Of a DNA stretch of 64,000 nt, positions 42,410 to 52,600 are shown piece by piece; the first letter of the stretch is position 1; the number at the start of each line of letters is the position of its first letter. The DNA lies in assembly GCF_001889305.1 (NCBI RefSeq), contig NZ_CP013074.1, forward strand, positions 1,302,001 to 1,366,000, in the 5' to 3' direction. Position numbers and translations under genes: made by a program. The notes under the pieces are model-generated. The model ran no database searches, was not told the origin of the DNA, and saw only the letters and a list, made by a program, of their open reading frames with translations. Origin of the DNA: Dehalococcoides mccartyi. GTDB taxonomy: Bacteria; Chloroflexota; Dehalococcoidia; Dehalococcoidales; Dehalococcoidaceae.

Positions 42410-45400
42410 TATTCTCCAGCCTCACATTGGCACTGCCCACCAGGGCCGCAAGCTTGCTTTTAAGCTCCGGACAATAGTATACCCAGATATCCGGCATTTT
42501 CAATATGAAAACCCGTTCGTGGTTTACCACACACAACCGCACTTCGGTTTCACCCGTGTACTGACGCAGAGTGTCCACCACCTCATTCAAGCAGTCAATA
42601 TCCCGTCCCTCGTTGTCTGTCTGCTGAATACATACTACCAGCCGCTGCAGCTGGGGGGCAGGAGACTCTTTGTCTTCCGCCTTCGGCTGGGGGGCGTTTA
42701 TAAATACCGGGGCCGCTTTTTTATCTGTTTCCGGCTGATACCGGCTTACTTTTTCCGCATGAATTGATACCCTGTCTCCACGAACCACAGCTTTACCTTC
42801 CACTAATAGAATATTTCCCTCCTCCCAGAGGGCTTTAGTTGCTGCATATACTTTAGGCCAGGCGGCTACTTCCACCCGCCCCACCAAATCTTCTATTTCC
42901 GCCATAACAAACGGCTTGCCTTCACGGGTGGCTGAAACCCGTACGGAAGCCACCATTCCCGCCACCGTTACCGGCTGGTTGTGGAGTTCCTCATCTATCT
43001 GGCCGCACAGGGCGGTAGTTACCTCCTGAGCCGCACTGGCATAAGGGGTAAAAGGGTGTTCAGATATAAATATACCTACCAGCTCTTTTTCCCACTGGAG
43101 CTTTTCACGGGTGGTAACCGGTGATTCCGCCATCTCCAGACTGGGCATGGGCATGGGTGACTGCTGACCGAAAAGGTCAAACATGGTAGTCTGGTTTGAA
43201 TCTTTCAGCTTCTGTTCCCGCTGAGCCAGGGAAAGTATATTCGGCAGATTGAAAAGGAGAGTTCCCCGGTCACCCAGGCTGTCCAGTGCCCCGGCTTTGA
43301 CCAGACTTTCCATTACCCTTTTGTTAAGTGACGACCCTTCCGCCCGGCGGCATAAATCCTCAACAGACAGATACTCCCCGTTGGCTTTGCGTTCAGCCAC
43401 AATCGGTTCCACCGCCGCCACCCCCACATTCTTGACCGCCGCCAGTCCAAAGCGGATTTTCTTAACCCCGTCTTCGTTTTGCTCTATTTCAAAATTAACC
43501 CCGCTGCGGTTAATATCCGGCGGCAGCACCTCTATCCCCATATGGCGGGCTTCGGTAACAGCGGTTACCACTTTTTCAGTCACATCGCAAAATGCCTGAA
43601 GATAGGCGGTTATATACTCAACCGGATAGTTGGCTTTTAAGTAAGCTGTCTGGTAGGCAATAAGGGCATAGCTGGTGGCATGAGCCTTGTTAAAGGCATA
43701 ACCGGCAAAGGGCTCAACCAGAGCAAACACCTCTTCGGCTATTTCAGGGGTATAGCCGTTTTTCAAAGCCCCGTCAATAAAATTGGCTTTCTGTTTCTGC
43801 ATAACGGCCGCAATCTTCTTACCCATGGCCTTGCGGAGTATATCCGCCTGTCCCAGGGTATAGCCGGAGAATGTCTGGGCTATAAACAGCACCTGCTCCT
43901 GGTAAACAATAACACCGTAAGTTTCTTCCAGTATGGGTGCAAGGGCGGGGTGGGGGTAGGTAATAGGCTCAAGCCCGTGTTTTGATTTGATAAAACGGGG
44001 TATCTGTTCCATAGGGCCGGGACGGTATAAAGCCACCATAGCACCTATATCTGAAAACACAGTCGGTTTCAGCTCTTTGATATAGCGGCGCATACCCGTG
44101 CCTTCCAGTTGGAAAACACCCACGGTTTCGCCGGCCGCCAGCAATTCAAAGGTTTTTACATCGTCAAGGGGTATGGCAAGGGGGTCAATATCCTGCCCGG
44201 TGTATTCTTTGATAACCGCACAGGCCTTGCCAAGTATATTCAGGTTGACCAGCCCCAGAAAATCCATTTTGAGCAAGCCAATCTTGGCAATATCTTCCAT
44301 GGTGTACTGGGTCATGACCAGACCCAGATTATTTTCTTTGCTCAGGCGCTGCAGGGGGACATGGTCTGTCAGCGGGTCTTTGGAAATAACCACCCCGGCG
44401 GCATGGGTGGAAGCATGGCGGGAAAGCCCCTCTATCTTGCGGGCGGCATCCACCAGATTACGGACCACCGAATCCTGATTGTACATATCTCTCAGTTCGG
44501 CGCTTTCTTCCATAGCCTTGTCCAGGGTCATGTGAAGGGAGAAGGGTATGACCTTGGCTACCCTGTCCACATCAGCATAGGCCATGCCAAGCGCCCGCCC
44601 CGCATCCCGCACCGCCGCTTTTGCCCCCAGCGTACCAAAGGTAATAATCTGGGAAACATGGTCACGCCCGTACTTGCCCACCACATATTCAATGACCTCC
44701 TCGCGGCGGTCATCCTGAAAGTCCATGTCTATATCAGGCATTTCCTTGCGTTCAATATTCAGAAAACGCTCAAAAACCAGCTTATATTTAATAGGGTCAA
44801 GGGCGGTAATACCCAGACAGTACAGCACTATAGACGAAGCGGCGCTGCCGCGGACGCCGTAATACAAACCCTTTTCTTTTACAAAACGGATAATATCCCA
44901 GGTAACCAGAAAGTAATTGGCAAACTCGGTGGTTTTAATAACATCCAGCTCATATTTCAGGCGGTCAAGTATTTCCTGACTGGCATCAGGATAAAACTTG
45001 GGCAGCCCCTCATAACACAGGTCTGCCAGATACTCATCCGGAGTTTTACCGGCAGGTATATCTATCTCCGGCAGGTGCAAACGCCCGAAATCCAGGCTTA
45101 CGTTGCACATTTCGGCTATCTTGGCGGTGTTTTCAATGGCATCCGGTATATCCTGATAGGCTTCCGCCATTTCTTCAGGTGATTTCAGGTAAAAATAATC
45201 ACCCTCCATCTTCATCCGTTTTTCGTCACTGACCAGCGAATTTGTGCCTATACAAAGCAGCAGGTCATGATAAGGGGCATCTTCTTTATCCAGATAATGG
45301 GTATCATTGGTAGCCACCAAAGGTATATCCAGCTCCCGTGCCATGGGTATAAGAACGCTGTTTATCTTTTCCAAATCCGGCATGGGGTGGCGCTGGATTT

Positions 45401-45905
45401 CTATATAGTAGTTTTCAAAAGTTTTCTTGTACCACAGGGCGGCCTCTCTGGCTTCGTCAAAGCGGTTTTCCAGTATCAGGCGGGGTACTTCCCCCGAAGG
45501 ACAGGCCGAAAGGCAGACCAGCCCTTCCGAATATTTTTCAAGCAGCTCTTTATCTATGCGGGGTTTATAGTAAAAACCCTCTATGTGTGAACGCGAACTT
45601 AACTGGATAAGGTTGTGATAGCCTTTATTATTCTTAGCCAGCAGCACCAGATGGTAATAGTTTTTATCTGCCGCTGTTTTGGCGGTACGGTCACCATATG
45701 CCAGATAGAATTCACTGCCCAGTACCGGTTTTATACCTGCTTCTTTGGCCTCTTTGTAAAAACGGGGAATACCGTGCATAGTACCATGGTCGGTAATAGC
45801 AAGCGCCTCCATGCCAAGTTCTTTGGCACGGGCTACCAGCTGGGAGATACGGCACATACCGTCCAGCAGGCTGAATTCGGTGTGGACATGCAGATGACAA
45901 AACAT
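42393..45905 (-). CDS. dnaE: DNA polymerase III alpha subunit
   Basis: An 1170-residue replicative polymerase. The PHP domain starts HLHVHTEFSLLDGMCRISQL (1-280). The catalytic palm has PDIDMDFQDDRREEVIEYV (about 395-413, with the DxD acidic pair) and a further conserved stretch AMVALYRPGPMEQIPRFI (about 625). A helix-hairpin-helix region and an OB fold (about 990-1060, VTVAGMVASVRVS) lead to a C-terminal tau-binding part. The length and PHP-first order identify DnaE rather than PolC. An extended -10 (TGTTATAAT) lies about 20 bases upstream. Confidence 0.96.
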   Translation of the reverse strand: MFCHLHVHTEFSLLDGMCRISQLVARAKELGMEALAITDHGTMHGIPRFYKEAKEAGIKPVLGSEFYLAYGDRTAKTAADKNYYHLVLLAKNNKGYHNLIQLSSRSHIEGFYYKPRIDKELLEKYSEGLVCLSACPSGEVPRLILENRFDEAREAALWYKKTFENYYIEIQRHPMPDLEKINSVLIPMARELDIPLVATNDTHYLDKEDAPYHDLLLCIGTNSLVSDEKRMKMEGDYFYLKSPEEMAEAYQDIPDAIENTAKIAEMCNVSLDFGRLHLPEIDIPAGKTPDEYLADLCYEGLPKFYPDASQEILDRLKYELDVIKTTEFANYFLVTWDIIRFVKEKGLYYGVRGSAASSIVLYCLGITALDPIKYKLVFERFLNIERKEMPDIDMDFQDDRREEVIEYVVGKYGRDHVSQIITFGTLGAKAAVRDAGRALGMAYADVDRVAKVIPFSLHMTLDKAMEESAELRDMYNQDSVVRNLVDAARKIEGLSRHASTHAAGVVISKDPLTDHVPLQRLSKENNLGLVMTQYTMEDIAKIGLLKMDFLGLVNLNILGKACAVIKEYTGQDIDPLAIPLDDVKTFELLAAGETVGVFQLEGTGMRRYIKELKPTVFSDIGAMVALYRPGPMEQIPRFIKSKHGLEPITYPHPALAPILEETYGVIVYQEQVLFIAQTFSGYTLGQADILRKAMGKKIAAVMQKQKANFIDGALKNGYTPEIAEEVFALVEPFAGYAFNKAHATSYALIAYQTAYLKANYPVEYITAYLQAFCDVTEKVVTAVTEARHMGIEVLPPDINRSGVNFEIEQNEDGVKKIRFGLAAVKNVGVAAVEPIVAERKANGEYLSVEDLCRRAEGSSLNKRVMESLVKAGALDSLGDRGTLLFNLPNILSLAQREQKLKDSNQTTMFDLFGQQSPMPMPSLEMAESPVTTREKLQWEKELVGIFISEHPFTPYASAAQEVTTALCGQIDEELHNQPVTVAGMVASVRVSATREGKPFVMAEIEDLVGRVEVAAWPKVYAATKALWEEGNILLVEGKAVVRGDRVSIHAEKVSRYQPETDKKAAPVFINAPQPKAEDKESPAPQLQRLVVCIQQTDNEGRDIDCLNEVVDTLRQYTGETEVRLCVVNHERVFILKMPDIWVYYCPELKSKLAALVGSANVRLENNAPSG

Positions 45906-46052
45906 AGACTTTCCTAAGGGCAGATTATAACACAGCCCCGCCCAATTGAGGTATGCGGGTAAGCAAGCATTTCAAGGCATAAAACAGCTCCAAACAGACC
46001 GTCTCAAGGTTTAGAGATACTTTTTTCGTAGATAAGAGTGTAAAATACAGCC

Positions 46053-46763
46053 ATGAAGCCGGATTTAAAAAGATTTTTATTTAACACATGGAAAACCTTA
46101 GCTGTAATCATTGTCCCGCTGCTGATACTCAGCTTGACCCTGAGTGTTCTTATAAACTGCCGCTGGCTGTATGAACAGGGTTTTGAAAAATATGAGGTAA
46201 GCCAGCAAACCGGCTTCACCCCAGCCCAGCTTAAAACAGCCGCATCCGCCCTTATCGGTTACTTTAATAGCGGCGAAGAATACATAAACCTGCATCTGGA
46301 AAAAGACGGAGCAGACGTACAGGTATTTAACGAACGGGAAATGCTCCACTTGAAAGACGTTAAGGGGCTTATCCGCCTGAATTATTTAATACTTGGAATC
46401 TGTCTGGTACTAGGCGGCGGTTTTTTCCTGTATCTCTACTTTAAAAGACAGCCCGAATTCAAAAAAGAAGGCGGCATGGTACTGCTTCAGGGGGGAATAT
46501 TCAGCCTCATGCTGCTGGGGGGTATCGGGCTTATAGCCTTGCTGGATTTCCAGAGCTTTTTCACCCGGCTGCATCTGCTTGGTTTCAGCAATGATTTCTG
46601 GCTGCTGGACCCTACTAAAGACTATCTGATAATGTTTTTCCCCAAAGGATTCTGGGCAGACAGCGCTGTTATGCTGGGTATTTCAATCGGGGTACTGGCA
46701 TCCGGTACTACTATCTGCGGCCGGCTCCTGGGAAAATCATCCCCAAGTAACCAGCCTGTTTAA
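46053..46763 (+). CDS. DUF1461 / TIGR01906-type membrane protein
   Basis: A 236-residue membrane protein. Helix 1 is about 15-35, an extracytoplasmic loop holds YFNSGEEYINLHLEKDGADVQVFNEREMLHLKDVKGLI (the family signature), and three more helices lie at about 107-128, 145-168 and 205-225. Function unknown. It is divergent from dnaE and stands alone. Confidence 0.75.
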   Translation: MKPDLKRFLFNTWKTLAVIIVPLLILSLTLSVLINCRWLYEQGFEKYEVSQQTGFTPAQLKTAASALIGYFNSGEEYINLHLEKDGADVQVFNEREMLHLKDVKGLIRLNYLILGICLVLGGGFFLYLYFKRQPEFKKEGGMVLLQGGIFSLMLLGGIGLIALLDFQSFFTRLHLLGFSNDFWLLDPTKDYLIMFFPKGFWADSAVMLGISIGVLASGTTICGRLLGKSSPSNQPV

Positions 46764-46821
46764 CAACCTCAAGGTGAAAGTTTTTGCCCAAAAAACCTTT
46801 TGGCATCTTAATTCAAATATT

Positions 46822-47238
46822 TCAGGTCTTGCTCACAGTCAGCAACAGGCGGTATTGGTCTTTGGTAATTTCAGTACCGGCTATGGGGTAGGGAGTAACA
46901 TTAAAGCTGAGTGTATAAATACCGAAATTGGCTACTGCATCTCCTCCGGCACCTCTTTTAACCATATAAAACTTAGTCTTTGCACCGCCGTATTTAATTT
47001 CCATCTGGACTGTCACTTCCCCTTCCCAGACACACTGGACACCCTCGGGGCAACGACTGTCGGATACTACCCCCACAAATTTGATAATCAGGTCTTCTCC
47101 GGCTATAGAGCAACTCTGACCCGGGGGAAAAGAGATAGATTGATCAAGCCCCGCCACAGGAATGGCAGCAGAACAAGCTGAAAGAGGTAACGCCAATATT
47201 ACCAAACCAGCAAATAAGGCTAAAACTCTCTTGCGCAT
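46822..47238 (-). CDS. Hypothetical secreted lipoprotein
   Basis: A 138-residue protein with a signal peptide (MRKRVLALFAGLVILALPLSAC) and lipobox LSAC (Cys about 22). The mature part is beta-rich with a DSRCPEGVQCVWEGEVTVQMEI segment (about 60-80), a pattern seen in several small secreted proteins; its two cysteines may form a disulphide. No known enzymatic motif. Confidence 0.72.
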   Translation of the reverse strand: MRKRVLALFAGLVILALPLSACSAAIPVAGLDQSISFPPGQSCSIAGEDLIIKFVGVVSDSRCPEGVQCVWEGEVTVQMEIKYGGAKTKFYMVKRGAGGDAVANFGIYTLSFNVTPYPIAGTEITKDQYRLLLTVSKT

Positions 47239-47534
47239 ATTTTATCCTCTACCTTTCAGGGAAGCACATTTGCCCCTATAAAAACTTAAGTTCGTAAGTG
47301 ACAACGACAGGAAAACAGTACCGAATCTCTATATTCCCATCTCATCCTATAACGATAAACAGAACCGGCAGATAGCTGCTTCTAAAAAATACCTACCGAT
47401 ACAAGCTAAACCGCCGTTTCAAACAGTTGCTAAAAACAAAAACCGACACAATACATTACTGACTGGGATAGACAGATGCATTATGCCGGCATTTGCCGGT
47501 CAACTACTATGAAAAGCAGTTCAATTAACCTGAT

Positions 47535-47753
47535 TTAGTGGCAACCGGAACAGCTGGAACAAGAACCGCTGGAACAAGAACCACCACCGCCGCCACCACA
47601 GGAATCTATACCGCGGCAGGCAAAACCTGAAACGCCTCTGGCAGAGGGAGTTTTGCATTCAGGACAAAGAGCCTCATCATCAGCCTTGCTGGTAGAGCGA
47701 ATGTCTTCAAATCTGGTGTTGCATTTTGGGCATACATATTCATAAATCGGCAT
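47535..47753 (-). CDS. FmdB-family zinc-ribbon protein
   Basis: A 72-residue protein starting MPIYEYVCPKCNTRFEDIRS (CXXC at 8-11) with a second pair in LCPECKTPSARG. The tail is rich in Cys, Gly and Ser (GGGGGSCSSGSCSSCSGCH). I start at 47753, where AGAGGAG lies about 6 bases upstream, rather than at the longer in-frame ATG. FmdB-type proteins are thought to regulate C1 metabolism in some bacteria, but the function is not established. Confidence 0.85.
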   Translation of the reverse strand: MPIYEYVCPKCNTRFEDIRSTSKADDEALCPECKTPSARGVSGFACRGIDSCGGGGGGSCSSGSCSSCSGCH

Positions 47754-47899
47754 TTTTATCTCCTCTAAAAATTGTATCGTCAAAAAGATTTAAAGTCAAC
47801 GGCTAGATGACATAACTACATAATTCCAATCTGGATTCCTGAAGAGGCAAACCGGCAAAATAAATCCTGATGCCGAAGGCCAGTATTCCTGAAGCTGGA

Positions 47900-47929
47900 T
47901 TGACACTAGTCTATCCTAATAAGTATAAT
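47900..47929 (+). promoter_or_regulatory. Promoter of the tRNA-Leu/Arg/Val cluster
   Basis: TTGACA (47900-47905), an 18-base spacer and TATAAT (47924-47929), 50 bases before tRNA-Leu(CAG). Confidence 0.75.
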
Positions 47930-47979
47930 CTAGCGGTTCAAGTTGTCCGGATTGCCCTGACCAACTGATGACTTGACAG

Positions 47980-48066
47980 GCCGAAGTGGCGGAACGGCAG
48001 ACGCGCTACGTTCAGGGCGTAGTACCTGTAATGGGTGTGAGAGTTCAAATCTCTCCTTCGGCACCA
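47980..48066 (+). tRNA. trnL: tRNA-Leu (anticodon CAG)
   Basis: A class II tRNA with a long variable arm. Acceptor GCCGAAG/CTTCGGC, anticodon loop TT-CAG-GG (48013-48015), 3' CCA encoded. Confidence 0.95.
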
Positions 48067-48071
48067 TACCG

Positions 48072-48149
48072 GCGCTTGTAGCTCAGTTGGATTAGAGCGC
48101 AGCCCTGCGAAGGCTGAGGTCGTGGGTTCGAGTCCCACCAAGCGCGCCA
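48072..48149 (+). tRNA. trnR: tRNA-Arg (anticodon GCG)
   Basis: Acceptor GCGCTTG/CAAGCGC, anticodon stem CAGCC/GGCTG, loop CT-GCG-AA (anticodon 48107-48109), T arm GTGGG/CCCAC, 3' CCA encoded. Most bacteria read CGU/CGC/CGA with tRNA-Arg(ACG) after A-to-I editing; a GCG anticodon is uncommon. Confidence 0.93.
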
Positions 48150-48159
48150 TATCTCTTCC

Positions 48160-48236
48160 GGGCGGTTAGCTCAGCTGGTTAGAGCACCTGCTTTACACGC
48201 AGGGGGTCATAGGTTCGAATCCTATACCGCCCACCA
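48160..48236 (+). tRNA. trnV: tRNA-Val (anticodon TAC)
   Basis: Acceptor GGGCGGT/ACCGCCC, anticodon stem CCTGC/GCAGG, loop TT-TAC-AC (48194-48196), 3' CCA encoded. Confidence 0.95.
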
Positions 48237-48248
48237 TTTTTTAAACGT

Positions 48249-48290
48249 AAAACAGCCCCCATGATGTAAGTTTCATGTGGGCTGTTTTTA
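48249..48290 (+). terminator. Terminator of the tRNA cluster
   Basis: AAAACAGCCCCCATGA (48249-48264) and TCATGTGGGCTGTTTT (48273-48288) pair at 15 of 16 positions and are followed by T residues. Confidence 0.9.
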
Positions 48291-48506
48291 TTGGTGGCAC
48301 TAATTTGGCACTAAACTTTCTTGAAAAGATCTTCAAACCGAAACCTGCAGAGTTGAGCCATATATACCCTTCGGTGCATATCAGCTAATGCCCCCAGATT
48401 TACTTTTGATAGAATACGACTTACATTCCGCAGATTATCATTTTGGATTATAATTATCAGGTAACCGGAAACGGATAATAAAATTAGAGGCAGAAAATAA
48501 AAGCAA

Positions 48507-49049
48507 ATGTTTCTCTCAGGCAACCAAATCTATATCCGCTTTTTAAAAGATACAGATGCCGAGTCTCTCCTCGATTTGCATTTAGCCAACAAAGAATTCT
48601 TCCAGCGGTACTCGCCGGTTTTTAAAGATGATTATTACACGCTTGATTCAAAGCGTAAATACATCAGCGATTCTTTTGTAAAAAGGGAAAATGACCAGCT
48701 CTATTCTTTTGGCATATTTTTAAAAAACAGCGATAAATTGATTGGAGATGTCTCACTGTTCCATATCTGCCGGGGAGCTCTCCAAAAATGTTTGATCGGA
48801 TACACTCTGGATAAACTACACAACGGTAAAGGTTATGCTACAGAGGCAGTTGTTCTGGCGGTAGATTTTGCGTTTGATGGACTGAAACTGCACCGTGTTG
48901 AGGCTGGTGTGATGCCGGAAAACAAAGGGTCAATGCGGGTACTGGAAAAAGCAGGTTTCCATGAAGAAGGGCTGGAACAGAAAGGCATAAGGATAAATGG
49001 CCAATGGGAAGACCACCAAATATTTGCGGTAATATCAGCTATAAATTAA
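48507..49049 (+). CDS. GNAT-family N-acetyltransferase (RimJ/RimL type)
   Basis: A 180-residue acetyltransferase of the Acetyltransf_3 group. IYIRFLKDTDAESLLDLH starts the fold. The acetyl-CoA region is IGYTLDKLHNGKGYATEAVVLAVDFAFDGLKLHRVEAGVMPENKGSMRVLEKAGFHEEG (about 93-150). RimJ-like relatives acetylate ribosomal protein N-termini or small molecules. The substrate is unknown. Confidence 0.85.
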   Translation: MFLSGNQIYIRFLKDTDAESLLDLHLANKEFFQRYSPVFKDDYYTLDSKRKYISDSFVKRENDQLYSFGIFLKNSDKLIGDVSLFHICRGALQKCLIGYTLDKLHNGKGYATEAVVLAVDFAFDGLKLHRVEAGVMPENKGSMRVLEKAGFHEEGLEQKGIRINGQWEDHQIFAVISAIN

Positions 49050-49194
49050 GCTTTCATCTTTTGTCCCGCAGATAAAATAAAATCTGTTTTCAAATGCGGC
49101 TGAATATCAACAGAAAAATTCTGCTTTCTCTTTTAACATATTTTGGCCAATTAACCTTCATACAAGCCACCTCTGATACCTGAATAAGGTAAAA

Positions 49195-49224
49195 TTGACA
49201 AAGACTTTTTTCATATTGTAATAT
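49195..49224 (+). promoter_or_regulatory. Promoter of the trp T-box leader
   Basis: TTGACA (49195-49200), an 18-base spacer and TAATAT (49219-49224), giving a start near 49231 and a leader of about 300 nt. Confidence 0.7.
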
Positions 49225-49227
49225 TGT

Positions 49228-49520
49228 TTTACAGACTGGGAATGAGATTAGTAGGTCTTCAGCGAAGCTCAGAGAGCCGGGCAAGGTGTGAGCCGGTGCT
49301 AGCGCAAAGAACTGAATGGACTCAGGAGTCGCAGGCCGAAAAAGGAAACTTGAGTAGGTTTTGACGGAAGGGCACCGTTATCAAAGCCTAGGGTATCGCC
49401 CGGAGAAATCAGGGCCGCACCCGAAAAAAGATGTTTCTGCATTTTTTGCAGGGATAATTAGGGTGGCACCGCGAAGGTTAATCCCTCGCCCCTAAAAAGG
49501 ACGAGGGATTTATTTTTTTG
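49228..49520 (+). promoter_or_regulatory. T-box riboswitch (tRNA-Trp) controlling the trp operon
   Basis: The conserved T-box AGGGTGGCACCGCG is at 49460-49473. Stem I region material precedes it, with a probable specifier UGG (Trp) at 49317-49319. The terminator AATCCCTCG (49480-49488) with CGAGGGATT (49502-49510) and a T run competes with an antiterminator in which GGGAT (49451-49455) pairs with ATCCC. Uncharged tRNA-Trp would promote readthrough into trpE. Confidence 0.93.
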
Positions 49521-49534
49521 CGAGGTACCCTAAA

Positions 49535-50992
49535 ATGTATTATCCATCCTTAGCCGAAGTAAAAAAACTGGCTTCACAGGGTAACCTGATACCCATCTCC
49601 CGTGAGATTGTGGCCGACCTTGAAACCCCGGTTTCCGCCTTTCTGAAAATCAAGACCAGCCAAAATGCCTTTCTGCTGGAAAGCGTGGAAGGAGGCGAAA
49701 GGGTAGCCCGGTACAGTTTCATCGGCGCTAACCCTTACAAAGTAATCACCTCCTATCAGACAGATACCGTTCCCCCTCTAAAGCAGGTTGAAAACGAACT
49801 GAGTAAATACCGCTTGGTACAGGTGGGTGAGCTGCCGCGTTTTTGCGGCGGGGCAGTGGGTTTTCTGGGCTACGAGGCAGTCACCCGCTTTGAAGAGCTG
49901 CCCTCTCCCGCATCAGACCCGTTAAACCTTCCTGAAGCGGTCTTCATGCTGGTAGATACCATGCTGGTTTTTGACCATATCAGCCACTCTATCAAGGTAC
50001 TCAGCTATGTCCATACAGAAGAGGATATTGAAGTCTCTTATAACAAAGCTATCCAAAATATAGAAAAGCTGATTAGCCAGCTCAGGCAGCCGCTTGCCAA
50101 AACAGAGTTAAAACCCGCCCCCGCCGGTGTTCCTGAAACAAAGTCCAATTTCAAACAAACGGATTTTGAGAGCCGGGTATCCAAAATAAGAGATTACCTT
50201 AACTCCGGCGAAGCCATTCAGGTAGTTTTGTCACAGCGTCTGTCCAGACCCACCTCGGCCCACCCCTTTGACATTTACCGCGCCCTGCGTTCAGTAAACC
50301 CTTCCCCGTACATGTATTACCTTGATTTCGGTGATTTCCAGATAGTAGGGGCATCACCTGAGGTGCTGGTGCGGGTGGAAGACGGCGAGGTTATGACCCG
50401 CCCGCTGGCCGGCACCAGAAAACGGGGCAAAACCCAGGCAGAAGATATCCGTCTTGAACAGGAGCTCCGCCAGGACGAAAAAGAGTGCGCCGAACATATC
50501 ATGCTGGTAGATTTGGGCAGAAACGATATCGGCCGCATAAGCAGGCCCGGCACAGTCCGCATAACAGACGTAATGGATGTGGAACGCTATTCCCACGTAA
50601 TGCATCTGGTTTCCCATGTGCAGGGCAAACTGAAAACGGATATCACCCCGTTTGAGGCATTGGAGTCCTGCTTCCCGGCAGGCACAGTCTCCGGCGCACC
50701 TAAGATAAGGGCGATGGAGATAATTGCCGAAATGGAAACCGAAAAACGGGGCATCTATGCAGGGGCTGTGGGTTACTTTTCCTATTCGGGCAATATGGAC
50801 ATGGCTATAGCCATACGCACCATGGTTGTCAAAGACGGCGTTGCCCACTTGCAGGCAGGCTGCGGAATTGTAAGTGACAGCGTACCCGAATCTGAATATC
50901 AGGAAACACTGAACAAGGCTCAGGCTCTGCTGAAAGCCCTGGACAGGGCAGAAAATATGGCAACGGAGAAACCGCATGTTGTTACTAATTGA
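49535..50992 (+). CDS. trpE: Anthranilate synthase component I
   Basis: A 485-residue enzyme converting chorismate to anthranilate with ammonia from TrpG. The N-terminal feedback-site motif [18 protein letters not shown] (about 48-65, with the LLES tryptophan-binding signature) is present. The chorismate-binding domain (about 210-470) includes [27 protein letters not shown] and [20 protein letters not shown]. It is the first gene behind the T-box. Its end overlaps trpG by 17 bases. Confidence 0.97.
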   Translation: MYYPSLAEVKKLASQGNLIPISREIVADLETPVSAFLKIKTSQNAFLLESVEGGERVARYSFIGANPYKVITSYQTDTVPPLKQVENELSKYRLVQVGELPRFCGGAVGFLGYEAVTRFEELPSPASDPLNLPEAVFMLVDTMLVFDHISHSIKVLSYVHTEEDIEVSYNKAIQNIEKLISQLRQPLAKTELKPAPAGVPETKSNFKQTDFESRVSKIRDYLNSGEAIQVVLSQRLSRPTSAHPFDIYRALRSVNPSPYMYYLDFGDFQIVGASPEVLVRVEDGEVMTRPLAGTRKRGKTQAEDIRLEQELRQDEKECAEHIMLVDLGRNDIGRISRPGTVRITDVMDVERYSHVMHLVSHVQGKLKTDITPFEALESCFPAGTVSGAPKIRAMEIIAEMETEKRGIYAGAVGYFSYSGNMDMAIAIRTMVVKDGVAHLQAGCGIVSDSVPESEYQETLNKAQALLKALDRAENMATEKPHVVTN

Positions 50993-51578
50993 TAACTACG
51001 ACAGCTTTACCTACAACCTTTTCCAGTATTTTTCCGAACTGGGACAGGAAGTAAAGGTAGTCCGCAATGACAAGATTACCCTTGATGATATAGACGCCCT
51101 GCGTCCCGAATACATCGTGATTTCACCCGGGCCGTCTTCACCCCTTCAGGCAGGCGTGTCTAACGAGGTTATCCGCCGTTTCGGCCCCGAACTGCCTATC
51201 CTGGGTATCTGTCTGGGGCACCAGTGCATCGGGCATACATACGGGGGGATTGTCAGGCAGGCAGACAAAATAATGCACGGCAAACAGTCACTCATACAGC
51301 ATGATAACCGGGGTATTTTCAAAGGTCTGCCCAAGGGGTTTCCCGCCATACGTTACCACTCCCTAATAGTAGACAAGCCAACTCTGCCGGATTGTCTGGA
51401 GGTAACCGCCTGGACAGATGACGGCACTATTATGGGGCTTAAGCACAAGGAATACCCCGTTGAAGGTATCCAGTTTCATCCCGAATCATTTAAAACCGAG
51501 TGCGGCAAGGAGATTCTGGCTAATTTTCTAAAATACTATGCACCTTTATCAGCAAAAAAGGAGCGGAAAAATGATTAA
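50976..51578 (+). CDS. trpG: Anthranilate synthase component II (glutamine amidotransferase)
   Basis: A 200-residue class I glutaminase that supplies ammonia to TrpE. It starts [16 protein letters not shown]; the nucleophile is in [10 protein letters not shown] (about 79) and the catalytic HPE in GIQFHPESF (about 168-170). It may also serve PabB. The ATG at 50976 overlaps trpE, and the gene ends within the upstream part of the trpD open frame. Confidence 0.96.
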   Translation: MLLLIDNYDSFTYNLFQYFSELGQEVKVVRNDKITLDDIDALRPEYIVISPGPSSPLQAGVSNEVIRRFGPELPILGICLGHQCIGHTYGGIVRQADKIMHGKQSLIQHDNRGIFKGLPKGFPAIRYHSLIVDKPTLPDCLEVTAWTDDGTIMGLKHKEYPVEGIQFHPESFKTECGKEILANFLKYYAPLSAKKERKND

Positions 51579-52596
51579 AGAAGCAATCGGGTCTTTAGTT
51601 CTGGGCAAATCTCTGACTATTGAACAGTCTGCCTCCGTAATGGACGAAATAATGGAGGGCAAAACCACCCCTGCCCAGATAGGGGCATTTCTGACGGCCC
51701 TTCGGGTCAAGGGGGAAACTGCCGAGGAAATAGCCGGGCTGGCCAGTGTCATGCGGGCCAAGTCTACCCGGATAATCACCAACACCCCGGTGCTGGACAT
51801 AGTGGGTATCGGCGGTGACGGGATAAACACGTTCAATATATCTACCGCCGCCGCCTTTGTTATATCCGGTGCAGGGGTAAAGGTGGCCAAGCACGGCAAC
51901 CGGGCGGCCAGCAGCATGTGCGGCAGCGCTGACGTACTTGAAGCTCTGGGCATAAAAATAGACCTGCCAGCCGAACAGGTAAAAACCTGTATAGAACAGG
52001 CGGGTATCGGCTTTATGTTTGCACCCGTGTTCCATCCGGCCATGAAATATGTGGCCCCCTCCCGGCGTGAAATAGGCATCCGCACCGTGTTCAATATCTT
52101 AGGCCCGCTAACCAACCCGGCCTGCGCCCAGTACCAGCTTATCGGCGTGCCTGAAATATCTCTGGGTGACAAGATTATTTCAGCCCTGTCCCATATGGAT
52201 ATCAAGCATGCCCTGGTGGTACACGGCTTAGACGGCATGGACGAAATGTCCATCAGCGGGGATTCGGTCATCTGGGAGCTGAAAGATAACGAAATAATCA
52301 AATTCCGCCATGCACTTTCACCGGAGGAAATGGGCTTGAAAGCATCTCCCCTTGAGTCGGTCAAAGGCGGCTCAGCCCAGGAAAACGCACTTACCCTGCG
52401 TGCGGTGCTTTCCGGCGAAAAAGGGCCTAAGAGAGATGTAGTCCTGCTGAATGCGGCCGCCGCCCTGATGGTGGCAGACCGGGTTAAAACCATTAACGAA
52501 GGTATCAACCTGGCGGCTAAAACGATTGACAGCGGGCTGGCACTGGCCAAACTGGAATCTTTAATTAAACTCAGCCAGTCTCAGGCAGGCGGTTAA
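51571..52596 (+). CDS. trpD: Anthranilate phosphoribosyltransferase
   Basis: A 341-residue enzyme joining anthranilate to PRPP. I choose ATG 51571 ([15 protein letters not shown]) because AAGGAG lies 6 bases upstream; the longer frame starts inside trpG. The glycine-rich PRPP site [17 protein letters not shown] (about 72-88), [21 protein letters not shown] (about 100-120) and the [11 protein letters not shown] segment are present. Confidence 0.96.
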   Translation: MIKEAIGSLVLGKSLTIEQSASVMDEIMEGKTTPAQIGAFLTALRVKGETAEEIAGLASVMRAKSTRIITNTPVLDIVGIGGDGINTFNISTAAAFVISGAGVKVAKHGNRAASSMCGSADVLEALGIKIDLPAEQVKTCIEQAGIGFMFAPVFHPAMKYVAPSRREIGIRTVFNILGPLTNPACAQYQLIGVPEISLGDKIISALSHMDIKHALVVHGLDGMDEMSISGDSVIWELKDNEIIKFRHALSPEEMGLKASPLESVKGGSAQENALTLRAVLSGEKGPKRDVVLLNAAAALMVADRVKTINEGINLAAKTIDSGLALAKLESLIKLSQSQAGG

Positions 52597-52600
52597 AGCC

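Noticed and set aside
44109-45182. A 357-residue plus-strand frame inside dnaE
   Set aside because: It is antisense to well-conserved polymerase motifs and has no motif of its own.
47938-48150. A 70-residue minus-strand protein
   Set aside because: It is antisense to tRNA-Leu(CAG) and tRNA-Arg(GCG); this kind of frame is a known false gene call.
51549-52550. A 333-residue minus-strand frame opposite trpD
   Set aside because: It lies fully antisense to trpD within an operon; Ser/Ala-rich shadow composition.
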